A model generated the notes under the pieces. It ran no database searches. It was not told the origin of the DNA and worked only from the letters and a program-made list of their open reading frames with translations. Of a stretch of DNA of 64,000 bases, positions 53,884 to 62,637 are shown piece by piece. Numbering within the stretch: the stretch's first letter is position 1; every line of letters starts with the position of its first letter. The DNA is from JAIEPM01 sp964546815 (GTDB taxonomy: Bacteria; Cyanobacteriota; Vampirovibrionia; Obscuribacterales; Obscuribacteraceae): NCBI GenBank assembly GCA_964546815.1, contig CAZJLR010000010.1, forward strand, positions 62,001-126,000. Reading direction: 5' to 3'. The position numbers and the translations under genes are program-made.

Positions 53884-54831
53884 CTATCGCACCAGATGGG
53901 CGTCCCATTGCCCGCCATACTGGGTTTCACCCTTCATCACAATGTTTTTTCCGTCCGATGAAATTTTCGCTTTAAACATTATGCTGCGAGCTTCTTTTCC
54001 TTTGCTCTTCGGATATTGGCGAATTAGTGTCACGCTCGGATATTTATACCAGCCCTTGGCGATAGTAAACTTCTCGCCAGTAGTGGTATCGACGCCATCA
54101 CCGCTAACTTTATCAGCATCATTTCTGAGCCACATTTTCGAGTTGATTTTCTTGAAATCATACGAATAGCCAACGTCATAGTGACCAGATATATCAGCCG
54201 GTTTTGCATCGCCAATGTTTGCTGGTGCAGCATTTTGAACGGGAGGCGGAAAATTTTGCTGTTGCGGTGGGGGTTGATCTTGCGGTGGTGGAGCGGCTGC
54301 GGCGTCAGCAGCTTGTTGTGCAGCCGTAGGGTTTGAAACCCATTTTCCTGTAACTGGCTGGCCGCCTGGTCCCGGGGCCTCATAGGTTCCTTCCATGATC
54401 CATCCGGTGTACTCGGGTGACTGAATATATTTGAGTTCACCTGCGTAATTTATGGCATTGTTTGAGCCTGCATATTTTTTAGCAAAGGCGATTTTGGTTC
54501 CTTGAACCTCACCGTTTTCGACGCTCCATTCGCGTCCGTCTTGATCGGCACCTTGGCCGGCAATAACATTGCCTTGCTGCGAGAAAGTCACTGTGCCTAC
54601 CCGGGGGTCGCCTTTGAATTCATAATCGACTTCCCACTCGCCATCCAATGCGGGCGGGTTGTTGGCGGATGGCTGCGTCCCGCCGCTGTTTCCTCCGGTG
54701 GTGCTTGTGCTTGCTGACCCGCTGGGATTAGCGGTGCCGCCTTTGTTTCCTTGCAAATTTATCTTTGTGCAAGAAGCCAAAATGCAAAGAGAACAAACCA
54801 TGATGACAACGTGACAGGCCGGTGCTTTCAT
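53884..54831 (-). CDS. Lipoprotein with two beta-rich modules
   Basis: The protein is 315 aa and its ATG has GGAG five bases upstream. The lipoprotein signal ends in LASC (VIMVCSLCILASC). A Gly/Ser/Asn-rich linker is followed by a beta-domain beginning LDGEWEVDYEFKGDPRVGTV (about 63-165), a Pro/Gln/Ala linker and a second module beginning ISGHYDVGYSYDFKKINSKM (about 215-315). The first module resembles the beta domain in the giant protein at 25053-29498 (same L.G.W......G...QQG pattern). Function unknown, possibly ligand binding at the cell surface. Confidence 0.78.
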   Translation of the reverse strand: MKAPACHVVIMVCSLCILASCTKINLQGNKGGTANPSGSASTSTTGGNSGGTQPSANNPPALDGEWEVDYEFKGDPRVGTVTFSQQGNVIAGQGADQDGREWSVENGEVQGTKIAFAKKYAGSNNAINYAGELKYIQSPEYTGWIMEGTYEAPGPGGQPVTGKWVSNPTAAQQAADAAAAPPPQDQPPPQQQNFPPPVQNAAPANIGDAKPADISGHYDVGYSYDFKKINSKMWLRNDADKVSGDGVDTTTGEKFTIAKGWYKYPSVTLIRQYPKSKGKEARSIMFKAKISSDGKNIVMKGETQYGGQWDAHLVR

Positions 54832-54966
54832 CTTTTCTCCAGATGCCCCTTAATCACGACCATGATATCAGATTCGGTATTAGCGCCGCTTGGCATCGCG
54901 GCCATTTGGAAGATTGCTAATAACTGGGTACACTATTTCCTGGAGATGTCTGAATAGGAGTGTGCA

Positions 54967-55179
54967 GTGGCTATACCGATTAACACGCATGTGATTGTGC
55001 TGCTAGCCGGTGGTGAAATCGTCGAAGGCGACGTAGCTATGGTAGACCAGGCAACTTATCTATGCCTCAGACGCGAAGGCGAAACCTGGTATTTACCCTG
55101 GACTGCCATCAAATGCGTCAAAGGACCGGCTCTGCCAGACCGAGGCATCACCGGCGGCTACCCGCGAACCCAGCCCTGA
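54967..55179 (+). CDS. Small Sm-like/beta-barrel protein (70 aa)
   Basis: The GTG start has AGGAG six bases upstream, so the gene is credible despite its size. The sequence THVIVLLAGGEIVEGDVAMV-D-Q followed by TYLCLRREGETWYLPWTAIK has the strand pattern of an Sm/LSm or similar SH3-like barrel (strand, G-x-x-x-x-G bend, strand, strand), as in Hfq-like RNA chaperones. The classic Hfq Sm2 motif is not present. It may be an RNA-binding Sm relative or an unrelated small barrel. No clear operon partner. Confidence 0.65.
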   Translation: MAIPINTHVIVLLAGGEIVEGDVAMVDQATYLCLRREGETWYLPWTAIKCVKGPALPDRGITGGYPRTQP

Positions 55180-55210
55180 GGGCATTGAGTCATTTACAAG
55201 ATCTGGCTGA

Positions 55211-55645
55211 TCATTGGGCCGGCGACTTGATCGCTTTGATCTCATTTGCTTCAAGCCATCGCAAAGCGCGTTGTCTACCGCTTTGTTTTTTCCATTCTTC
55301 CCAGCGCTCCCATTCGCCGTCTGCTTTTTGCAAAACTGCGCGCACTGATGCATATTTGTTGGGCGACTCCATAGCTAGCTCAATCATTGACTTGATCTTT
55401 GTATCAGTCAAAGTTGCAGCAAAGTCAGTCAGGTCAAGCTCAAGCTGATTATCATTTGGCTTGGGAATGTAAGCGTAGCGGTCGGGCTCAAGTTCGATAG
55501 CTTCGCGAATTTCTCCGACGTCATCGAGGTCTGGACGCACCATGATGATGCTGCCGATGTCCAGGTCAAGATAATATGTACTGCCGGTACTGTTATCTTC
55601 AAAGGCAAAGGCTAGCTCTGCCATGTCGATTTCAAGCTCTTTCAT
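55211..55645 (-). CDS. UPF0158 family protein
   Basis: The protein is 144 aa and its ATG has AGGAG nine bases upstream. Typical features are the start LEIDMAELAFAFEDNSTGSTYYLDLDIG, YIPKPN after an acidic helix, and the C-terminal pattern SVRAVLQKADGEWERWEEWK followed by RALRWLEANEIKAIK. The family is found in many bacteria and has no known function. It starts three bases after the stop codon of the large membrane protein gene on the same strand and is probably co-transcribed. Confidence 0.82.
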   Translation of the reverse strand: MKELEIDMAELAFAFEDNSTGSTYYLDLDIGSIIMVRPDLDDVGEIREAIELEPDRYAYIPKPNDNQLELDLTDFAATLTDTKIKSMIELAMESPNKYASVRAVLQKADGEWERWEEWKKQSGRQRALRWLEANEIKAIKSPAQ

Positions 55646-55648
55646 GCG

Positions 55649-58051
55649 TCAGTACTCCTTTTTGACCCGGGGAACCTGATAAGAAAGCGCATCGCTAAAC
55701 TGCCCAAGGTAAGGACCTTCCGGCGAAGTTGCGATAACTCTTAGGCTATAAACTCCAGCGGAAGGCAGTTCGTTTGTGGGTATTTGAATTTTGCCTTCGG
55801 CACCTTTGAACCTGTAAGTCTTATATGTCTGCCCAGATAAGTGGTCTGAATTTGCGTCATCAAAACTCTGGTTGGGGTAAGTAATTTCGGCCAGAACTCC
55901 ATCAGCACCACTAATATCTTTGACTGAATAATCAGCATTGATCGCATCTGCCTTGTCGGACAGCGCGATTAAACCAAGCTGGGGCTCAAGTGGATAATCA
56001 TAATACGGCGGCGTGAAACGGGTCGCATTGGCGTCTGCCACGTTTTCCAAAACGGGGCTCAAAGTAGGCAGACTTTTTTGTCGCGTGATTCCAATACCGT
56101 TGATGCGAACTTTAGAACGCGCGGGAAAGCCCAAAACTATGCAGCGCATTGAGCCTGATGTAGTCCATCCATTTGACCTGCATGAGAGCAAATAGCGATG
56201 AAACTTACCGTCATTCACACTTGCTTTTGCGTAAGTGAATCGCTCGCGTTTTACAAAATCAGGATGAAGTCTTGTGAGCCAGTACATTTCAATGCGCGGT
56301 GCAATCGGTGATATTGGTGCATCGATAGCCGCGTCGAGCCAAATGTATTCTCCATCAAGCGGAGAATAATCAGGAGTAATAAATGTGATGATTGGACCCT
56401 TATCTGAAACCGGCTCGAGAGTTAGCTCTGTTTTTTCAGCGTTGAGTTTTGCATTTTTGTAAAACTCAAGCTTTGGCATAAGCCTGAATGCAAGCTCTTC
56501 GATTTTCATGTTATCAGGACAGGTGGCTTTTTCGTCTTGAAGTTCTAGTGGCAAAAATCCACGTAAATCCATTTCCCAGCGCAAAGAATTCTCGCGCATT
56601 TTGTTGTCACGCAAGAGATCTTTCAAGCGTCCATCAGGCACCTGATTGCTTCGCATAAGCCCAGTGGCAGGGTCGAAAACAACAGGCCCAAATGGCGAAA
56701 ACGACGGACAAACACTCAATTTTTTCGGAAGATCTCTCAAAATTTCAATTTGTAGTTGACCATTTTGCTGAGACTCTTTCATCGCCTTTTGAGCCGCTTT
56801 CAATATACGTGCACAGTTGCGATTAGCTGCAATTTCATTTCGCAGATGCCTGTAAAAGAAGTTTGAAAACAAAAGAGTTATAACGATGCAAGCAATAAGT
56901 CCCGGGTAACGCAAGCGCCCTGTCAAACTCGCAAAGCCTGCAGCGAAAAAACCAAGCAACATGCAAAATGGCACAGTGGCGGCATAAAGCCAGCGCTCGC
57001 CATAAAGCGTGGAATCAATTCCAGATGTACCTGCAAGTGGAAAAAGAAGTACCGGGCAAAGCATAGCTGCGTATAAAATGCCGCGCCGCAGCTCTACAAC
57101 ACGCAAAGCAGCAATTGCAGAAATCGCCAGGCAGGGATATACAACATATAAAAACCTGTATTGCGCAGCATAATGCTGCCAGTTAAACTCATTGATTGGC
57201 AGCGCCATATGCCGCAAGCAAGACGATATAACCTTTATTTGTATTTCTGGTACAAGGTTGACATTAAAACCTAATGTCGCCGCAATATACATGCCAACGA
57301 GCACAATCGGCATCAGAGCTGCGATGAGTGCCATCGTCAAATCTCTCTTTTCAGATTCTTTCTCAGGCATTGCCAAATAGACAAGCTCTAGCAATCCAAA
57401 AGCCAAACAAGACGTCCACATCAATACCGAATTTGAAACAGCTATAAAAGATGCGACACTGACCATGGCAATTTTCAACCAGCCAGAATCAGCCTGGCGA
57501 GCCTTCATATACAAATAGAGTGCCAGTAAAAATGCGAAAGTACCCAGCTCAGCGCCAAAGCCTCCGAGCCATGCACTTGCTTCAAAATGCAACGGATAAA
57601 CAGCAAAAAACAAAGCTGAAATAATAGCGGGTGCATTTGTGCGGCAGAGAGCCTTGCTGCAAAAATAAACAAGCGCAGTGCAGGCAGCGTGTATTGCTAC
57701 CATGAAGAATTTAAACACCGCAACATTTTTGCCGCAAAAGAAAGCTACAAATACAAACGAGAATTTTGTAGCCCATCCCCATGAATCTGCATTTTCAAAA
57801 CCAGGCCAGTCCATAAAGCCGCCAAAGCCAGAGCTTCCATGCAGCTTGTGAATCGCTTTCAGCCAGGCTAAAAGATATTGTTCATCGAGCAAGCCCGGCG
57901 ATATTAATGCCAAGGCATAAACTGCATAAGTGGCGACAACAAACAACAATGCCAGCACAATGCCAGAGAATTTCCACGACAAAAATTTATTGACACCGGC
58001 ACTTGCGCCAGCGAAAAAATTTGAACCAGCAAAAATTTGTTCTTCCACCAT
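55649..58051 (-). CDS. Large polytopic membrane protein, possibly GT-C glycosyltransferase-like
   Basis: The protein is 800 aa from ATG at 58051 (GTG/ATG alternatives upstream overlap the divergent gene). About 11 membrane segments occupy residues 25-440, with LSPGLLDEQYLLAWLKAIHK and a DSWGWATKF loop after the first segment, a layout seen in GT-C glycosyltransferases and DUF2029-type proteins. The last 350 residues are soluble and beta-rich, with carbohydrate-module character (GEYIWLDAAIDAPISPI). A role in transferring sugars or building surface glycan is inference. UPF0158 gene follows in an apparent operon. Confidence 0.75.
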   Translation of the reverse strand: MVEEQIFAGSNFFAGASAGVNKFLSWKFSGIVLALLFVVATYAVYALALISPGLLDEQYLLAWLKAIHKLHGSSGFGGFMDWPGFENADSWGWATKFSFVFVAFFCGKNVAVFKFFMVAIHAACTALVYFCSKALCRTNAPAIISALFFAVYPLHFEASAWLGGFGAELGTFAFLLALYLYMKARQADSGWLKIAMVSVASFIAVSNSVLMWTSCLAFGLLELVYLAMPEKESEKRDLTMALIAALMPIVLVGMYIAATLGFNVNLVPEIQIKVISSCLRHMALPINEFNWQHYAAQYRFLYVVYPCLAISAIAALRVVELRRGILYAAMLCPVLLFPLAGTSGIDSTLYGERWLYAATVPFCMLLGFFAAGFASLTGRLRYPGLIACIVITLLFSNFFYRHLRNEIAANRNCARILKAAQKAMKESQQNGQLQIEILRDLPKKLSVCPSFSPFGPVVFDPATGLMRSNQVPDGRLKDLLRDNKMRENSLRWEMDLRGFLPLELQDEKATCPDNMKIEELAFRLMPKLEFYKNAKLNAEKTELTLEPVSDKGPIITFITPDYSPLDGEYIWLDAAIDAPISPIAPRIEMYWLTRLHPDFVKRERFTYAKASVNDGKFHRYLLSCRSNGWTTSGSMRCIVLGFPARSKVRINGIGITRQKSLPTLSPVLENVADANATRFTPPYYDYPLEPQLGLIALSDKADAINADYSVKDISGADGVLAEITYPNQSFDDANSDHLSGQTYKTYRFKGAEGKIQIPTNELPSAGVYSLRVIATSPEGPYLGQFSDALSYQVPRVKKEY

Positions 58052-58143
58052 TTTTGCTCGACTCAAAGAGCATGCATCGACTGAAACACTCAGAAACAGC
58101 AATTATATGTTATTTTCAAACGAGTATTGCTGGAGTTTGGCAA

Positions 58144-59388
58144 GTGCCTGCGTTGACTCAAATTAAGTGCCCAAAAGGTATCCGTTTTGACTGCTCTGGG
58201 TGCTCAAATTGCTGCCTGCAGTGGCCTGTGCCGCTAACTCAAGAGGATTACGAAAGAATAAGCAACAAAAACAGGCTATTGAATACACAAGCTTCTTTTA
58301 GAAACTTGCGCAGTTCAAAAGACAATTTGTTGGCTTTTACTCACACGCTTGAAAAGAATGACAACGGCAGTTGTGAATTTCTGGCTGAAGATAAACGCTG
58401 TCGCTTGCACCTTGAATACGGCATAGAAGCCAAGCCTTCAATGTGCATGCTCTTTCCCTATTCATTCACTGTCACTCCTGATGAGGTCTTAGCCACACTC
58501 AGCTTTGCTAGCAGCGCAGTTTTGTACAACAACGGCAGATTGCTTTCTGAGCAAAATGAAACACTTGAATCACAATTTCAGGTCTTTAGTCGCTTGTTCA
58601 AGCCAAATACAAAATTATGGCATCAGCTGCAAATCATTGACGGACAGCCGCTGAACTGGAATTCATTCAAAGAAATAGACAATGAAATATTGTCACTTGC
58701 CGAACGAAAAGACCAAACAAGCGCAGCGAAAACTGAAGATGAAGAGAACGTTGTGCCGCGAAATTTGAATTCAAAATTGGTGAAAATAGGCAAACTAATT
58801 CAAGATAAATTAGGCAACCCGGCACTGGCAGAAAGAGACCCTCCATTTGAGGCAAAGCCTGCAATCGCAGACCAAATCTTGCTTAAGCACCTCGACCGTT
58901 TGTATTTTCCCAGCCAGGTTTTCGCTGAAGACAAATACGATTTAGACGCAAGGGCTCTGGTCAGCGAACTAGTAACAGCACCGCATGCAGTATCATTTGG
59001 AAAAGGCAATACAGAGATAGCATTTTCAGATCTGGTCTCCAGCAGACTTAATTCATTGCCAGACGAAACTGACGAATTAATTGACAGATTTCTCTATGTG
59101 CGAGTTTTTTCAAAACTGTATTTTGGTCCTGGATTCCACCATTTGAGCCTTCTTTCAGGACTTAACCATTTGCGATTGTTGTCAACGTTAATCCGCTTGA
59201 AAATCAAGCAATCGGTCGTACTCAAATTGACATCGACTCCAACAGGTTTTGACTTTGTTTGCGAGTTAGTGCGAACACTAGAACGTCGACTGACACAACT
59301 TGACTTATCAGCGCCGAGCCAGGCGATGCTTGAAGTCCTGTTATCCAGTCCCGAACGGCAAAACCGCATTTCACAGCTTGCCGAATAG
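58144..59388 (+). CDS. YkgJ-type cysteine-cluster protein
   Basis: The protein is 414 aa from GTG at 58144, which has GGAG eight bases upstream. Frames to 58003 are open but overlap the divergent gene. The N-terminal domain carries the YkgJ/FliB signature: FDCSGCSNCCLQWPVPLT, then CEFLAEDKRCRLHLEYG and KPSMCMLFPY, eight or so Cys likely to bind zinc or an Fe-S cluster. The rest (from 130) is helical with no known domain. Known FliB-type proteins N-methylate flagellin lysine, but most YkgJ proteins are uncharacterised. It is divergent from the large membrane protein (92 bp). Confidence 0.85.
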   Translation: MPALTQIKCPKGIRFDCSGCSNCCLQWPVPLTQEDYERISNKNRLLNTQASFRNLRSSKDNLLAFTHTLEKNDNGSCEFLAEDKRCRLHLEYGIEAKPSMCMLFPYSFTVTPDEVLATLSFASSAVLYNNGRLLSEQNETLESQFQVFSRLFKPNTKLWHQLQIIDGQPLNWNSFKEIDNEILSLAERKDQTSAAKTEDEENVVPRNLNSKLVKIGKLIQDKLGNPALAERDPPFEAKPAIADQILLKHLDRLYFPSQVFAEDKYDLDARALVSELVTAPHAVSFGKGNTEIAFSDLVSSRLNSLPDETDELIDRFLYVRVFSKLYFGPGFHHLSLLSGLNHLRLLSTLIRLKIKQSVVLKLTSTPTGFDFVCELVRTLERRLTQLDLSAPSQAMLEVLLSSPERQNRISQLAE

Positions 59389-59396
59389 ACAGTATG

Positions 59397-59424
59397 TTGC
59401 TGTCAAAAATCTTTCGTTTAATAC
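59397..59424 (+). promoter_or_regulatory. Candidate promoter of the ROK regulator gene
   Basis: TTGCTG (59397-59402), a 16-base spacer and TAATAC (59419-59424) form a plausible promoter. The motif TGTCAAAA occurs at 59401 and again at about 59446, a direct repeat that could be the regulator's own operator. Confidence 0.35.
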
Positions 59425-59498
59425 ATGAATTAAGTTATTGCCGTTGTCAAAATAGTACGGTTTAAGTAGACTTAGCTGCGTTAGCTCAAGGAAATTAG

Positions 59499-60671
59499 AT
59501 GTCCAACCAGAGCTTCAGTCAAATGCGCTTGCGCAACGCAGAATCCATTTTGTCTGCCGTGCGTTTGCATTCCGAAATAAGCCGCGCAGATCTCGCTCGT
59601 GAGACAGATTTGTCCCCCGCAACAGTGTCTAGCATTGTAGACGACCTCATCAAGGCCGGCTTCCTTACACAAACAGGCGCAAAATCTACAATTGTCGGTC
59701 GAAGACCTATAGGCTTAGTTTTTAATCCAGAAGCCGGTCATGTTGCCGGAGTACGCATTGGGCCAGATCAAATTGGATTAGCACTTGCAGATCTCGATGG
59801 CAGAATAAAGTTTGAAATAACAACACCATCAACCGAGTCAATCGAAGCTGTTGAAATTGCAGAAGTTGTTTTGAAACTAGCACGCTCTGCATGCAAATCT
59901 GCAGGAGTGAGTTTTAATTCTCTAGGCGCGATGGGAATTGCAGCACCCGGCCCGCTCAAAGACGACTACCCGACAATTGGTGGCGTGCGCCGCTCAGAAC
60001 TCTACAACAATGTCAAAGAGCAACTGGCTCGCAAGTTAGGATTTCCAGTAAAAATGGATACTCTGGTTAATATGGCAGCACTTGCTGAAGGACTGCGCGG
60101 AGCAGGTCAGGGAGCCAATACTTTGCTCTATGTCCGAGTCGGACATGTCATGCGTTCTGCCCTCCTGGTAAATCAAGAATTAGTAGTCGGTAAAAACAAC
60201 CGGGCAGGTGAAATAGGACACATAATGATGCCCAACCAAAATTGGATATGTCATTGCGGCAAAACAGGTTGCGTAAACGCTGTAGCGGCGCTACCTCACT
60301 TCCTCGACAGATGCAAAAGCGAAGGCATGACCGACATTAAAGTCGAAGATTTCGCAGACCAGGTTGCACACGGCAATTTACGTCTGCACGAATTTTTAGC
60401 AGAAGCAGCAACGGCGATTGGCTTTGCTTTGTCATGCTTGATCAATACACTTGCACCAGATGCGGTGATTATTGCCGCCCCCTACACCAGCTGCGGAGCC
60501 GCCTTTCAAGACCCTCTCATCAATGCTCTCAGCAAATATTGCCAGCACGATTTGCTCACACAATGCAAAATAATGCAAAGCCAACTGCGCGGTTCTAACG
60601 AAGCCTTTGGCGCCGCCCTACTAGCCATGAAAAACTACCCCCTGGCCGATCAAGTCCAAACCCGTCTTTAA
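59499..60671 (+). CDS. ROK-family transcriptional regulator
   Basis: The protein is 390 aa and its ATG has AAGGA six bases upstream. An N-terminal winged helix (SRADLARETDLSPATVSSIV as recognition region, about 28-50) is followed by a ROK domain with AAPGPLK, AGEIGHI and the zinc motif HCGKTGCVNAVA. The phosphate-binding GTGxGxG loop of ROK kinases is replaced by VRVGHVMRSALL and the E of CxCGxxGCxE by Asn, so kinase activity is doubtful and a sugar-responsive repressor or activator is likely. No sugar gene is adjacent. The target may be its own promoter or distant. Confidence 0.87.
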   Translation: MSNQSFSQMRLRNAESILSAVRLHSEISRADLARETDLSPATVSSIVDDLIKAGFLTQTGAKSTIVGRRPIGLVFNPEAGHVAGVRIGPDQIGLALADLDGRIKFEITTPSTESIEAVEIAEVVLKLARSACKSAGVSFNSLGAMGIAAPGPLKDDYPTIGGVRRSELYNNVKEQLARKLGFPVKMDTLVNMAALAEGLRGAGQGANTLLYVRVGHVMRSALLVNQELVVGKNNRAGEIGHIMMPNQNWICHCGKTGCVNAVAALPHFLDRCKSEGMTDIKVEDFADQVAHGNLRLHEFLAEAATAIGFALSCLINTLAPDAVIIAAPYTSCGAAFQDPLINALSKYCQHDLLTQCKIMQSQLRGSNEAFGAALLAMKNYPLADQVQTRL

Positions 60672-60735
60672 CGCCCCCGGGGGCGCAGGCAACTTGATGC
60701 TGTTTTCGAACTCATCATGATGATCAGACCTTGCC

Positions 60736-60853
60736 TGTTCATTGTTAGGGGCGACGCCATGAGTAGCCCTCAAGTTTATAGAGCGAAGCTGTCTACGCGA
60801 GCACCGCGGCTTAAGATCCGGCCGACGCATGGTGTCGCCCCTACCAATGAACA
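60736..60853. repeat. Dispersed palindromic repeat, copy E (MITE-like with long terminal inverted repeats)
   Basis: The left end TGTTCATTGTTAGGGGCGAC and the right end (reverse complement TGTTCATTGGTAGGGGCGAC) form inverted repeats of about 28 bases that continue into ACGCCATG, giving an element of 118 bp. The central part differs from copies B and D. It lies between the ROK gene and the GNAT gene, and an open frame crossing it into the GNAT gene is not real coding. Confidence 0.85.
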
Positions 60854-60947
60854 TACGAAGCAAGTTGGAAGCCTGTGCTGCACTGGGATATCGGGTAGAA
60901 TAACTAGACTTGATTTGAATTCAGTGAAGGTAACGCGGAAAAACAAA

Positions 60948-61466
60948 ATGGCAAAAGAAAACGAGTACTTAATTCGCGAACTTGGTCCTGATGATGCAGC
61001 TGAGTTCAAAGCTCTCAGACTGAAAGGCTTGAAAGAAGAGCCAGACGCTTTTGGTTCATCATTTGAAGAAAGCGAAGCAGTGCCAATTGCTACGTTTGCA
61101 GAACGAATTGCCTCAAATCAAAATGGATTTGTTTTAGGCGCATTTGATAAAGCCATGGTGGGCATGACCGGCTTTTACAGATATAAAGACGGCAAAAAAT
61201 CTGAGCACAAAGGAGTTCTCTGGGGCGTTTATCTTCTGCCCGAATATCGAGGCAAAGGTATAGCTAAACGGCTTTTGCTCGGCGTAATCGAGAAAGCGCG
61301 AAAACTTCCAGGAATTGAACTTATCCATCTTGGCGTTAACCCAGCCAACGTTCCTGTCGTAAAGCTTTATGAGTCAGTCGGCTTCGTCAAATGGGGCGAA
61401 GAAAAACATGCCCTAAAGGTAGACGGGCATTACGTTGACGAAGATCAGATGGTTTTGTGGCTCTAG
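60948..61466 (+). CDS. GNAT-family N-acetyltransferase
   Basis: The protein is 172 aa from ATG at 60948. The frame is open back to 60717 but crosses repeat copy E, so the internal ATG is favoured. The GNAT fold has the acetyl-CoA loop WGVYLLPEYRGKGIAKRLL (motif A, RGKGIA) and C-terminal motif B LGVNPANVPVVKLYESVGF, with the start LIRELGPDDAAEFKALRL. Such enzymes acetylate amines of small molecules or proteins; the substrate is not predictable. It is a single gene. Confidence 0.9.
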   Translation: MAKENEYLIRELGPDDAAEFKALRLKGLKEEPDAFGSSFEESEAVPIATFAERIASNQNGFVLGAFDKAMVGMTGFYRYKDGKKSEHKGVLWGVYLLPEYRGKGIAKRLLLGVIEKARKLPGIELIHLGVNPANVPVVKLYESVGFVKWGEEKHALKVDGHYVDEDQMVLWL

Positions 61467-61593
61467 TATCCGGGAATGATTTATGTAACAAGCTAAGGGA
61501 GGTTGCCAAGAGGAACCTGGCAAGCCCTCAGCCCCTCGGATAGAATTGAGTAGAAAGGCTCTCCGCCTTGCTAACAAAAGGCATGCGAATTTG

Positions 61594-62637
61594 ATGCGCT
61601 CCTGCCCAAAATGCACAACAGAACTCGAAACCTATGAAGTAAGCTGCCACAACTGTGGTCACGCCACTTCAAGTGCTCCCGCGCCGCTTGTTGCAGACAT
61701 AGCACCTTCACGAGAAGAACTTTCGGAAAGTTACTACAGCTGGCTCGCCCGTGGGCAAGAGTGCCTGGAGGCGGGAAATTTTGAAGAAGCATCCAACGCA
61801 CTGCGCGAAGCCGTAAAACGCAGCAGGGTACTTGAAGACGCTCAAGAAAAAGAAATAGACGCGCGCAAATTGCTGGGCGAAGTATTGGAAAAGCTGGGCA
61901 AAGCGCCAGAAGCAGCAGACCAATATCGCATTATTGCCCAGGAAGCAAACTCTAGAGTCTTAAAAGACCACTGGCTCAAAAAATCGCAAGACTTGCTGGC
62001 AAGTTCATCAGTTTCATTCGATGAACTGTTCAAGAAAGAAGAATTCCGCGCTTTGCTTGATGAAGAAGTTCGCTATGTACCGCTCTATTGCAGCGGCTGC
62101 AAAAGACTGCTAGCCGAAGCTGAAGTATATGGATTTAGACGCGGACTCGCAGGCAACGTCCGTTGTTGGTGCGGCACAGAAGGACGCCCACTTGCGAAAA
62201 TAGACGGAAGACATCAGGCAGCCTACGAATCAGGACAAACACTAAGCAAGGGGCAAAGGGCAAAAGCCATTCAAATTGCAGGCACCGAATTGGAAGGTGG
62301 AAAAAAGCTTTCAACAGCTTGCATGCTAGCAATCACCACCGGCTGGTGCGGCGGACACAAATTTTATGTCGGCGAAACAGTAGCCGGCTGGATTTATTTA
62401 TTTTGGTTTTGGACTTTTGTGCCGCTGCTACTATCGCTGTACGAGGCGATGGTGCTGTCACAGATGACTTTAGTGACCTTCAATATGACCTATAATTTGG
62501 ACGTAATCCTAATACAAATCCTTCCACCGGAAGAACAGGGCAATCTGAATAAAAACAACTTGTTCTCACTTGAATTGGGTGAAGGTTCTTTGACGTCAGA
62601 GGTGGCACAAAATGGCACTAGCAGAAAAGAAGTGTGA
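61594..62637 (+). CDS. Zinc-ribbon, TPR and TM2-domain membrane protein
   Basis: The protein is 347 aa from ATG at 61594 (TTG at 61591 or 61546 possible). It has a zinc ribbon (SCPKCTTELETYEVSCHNCG), TPR-like helices (GQECLEAGNFEEASNALREA, LLGEVLEKLGKAPEAADQY), a second Cys block (LYCSGCKRLLAEAE, NVRCWCGTEG), and at the C-terminus two membrane segments joined as a TM2 domain (TTGWCGGHKFYVGETVAGWIY, then WFWTFVPLLLSLYEA). The TM2 module is widespread with unclear function. The 3' end overlaps the pterin dehydratase gene by 26 bases. Confidence 0.82.
   Translation: MRSCPKCTTELETYEVSCHNCGHATSSAPAPLVADIAPSREELSESYYSWLARGQECLEAGNFEEASNALREAVKRSRVLEDAQEKEIDARKLLGEVLEKLGKAPEAADQYRIIAQEANSRVLKDHWLKKSQDLLASSSVSFDELFKKEEFRALLDEEVRYVPLYCSGCKRLLAEAEVYGFRRGLAGNVRCWCGTEGRPLAKIDGRHQAAYESGQTLSKGQRAKAIQIAGTELEGGKKLSTACMLAITTGWCGGHKFYVGETVAGWIYLFWFWTFVPLLLSLYEAMVLSQMTLVTFNMTYNLDVILIQILPPEEQGNLNKNNLFSLELGEGSLTSEVAQNGTSRKEV

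Noticed and set aside
60717..60947. N-terminal extension of the GNAT acetyltransferase in the same frame
   Set aside because: This stretch is mostly the inverted-repeat element (60736-60853). The ATG at 60948 gives the normal domain length.
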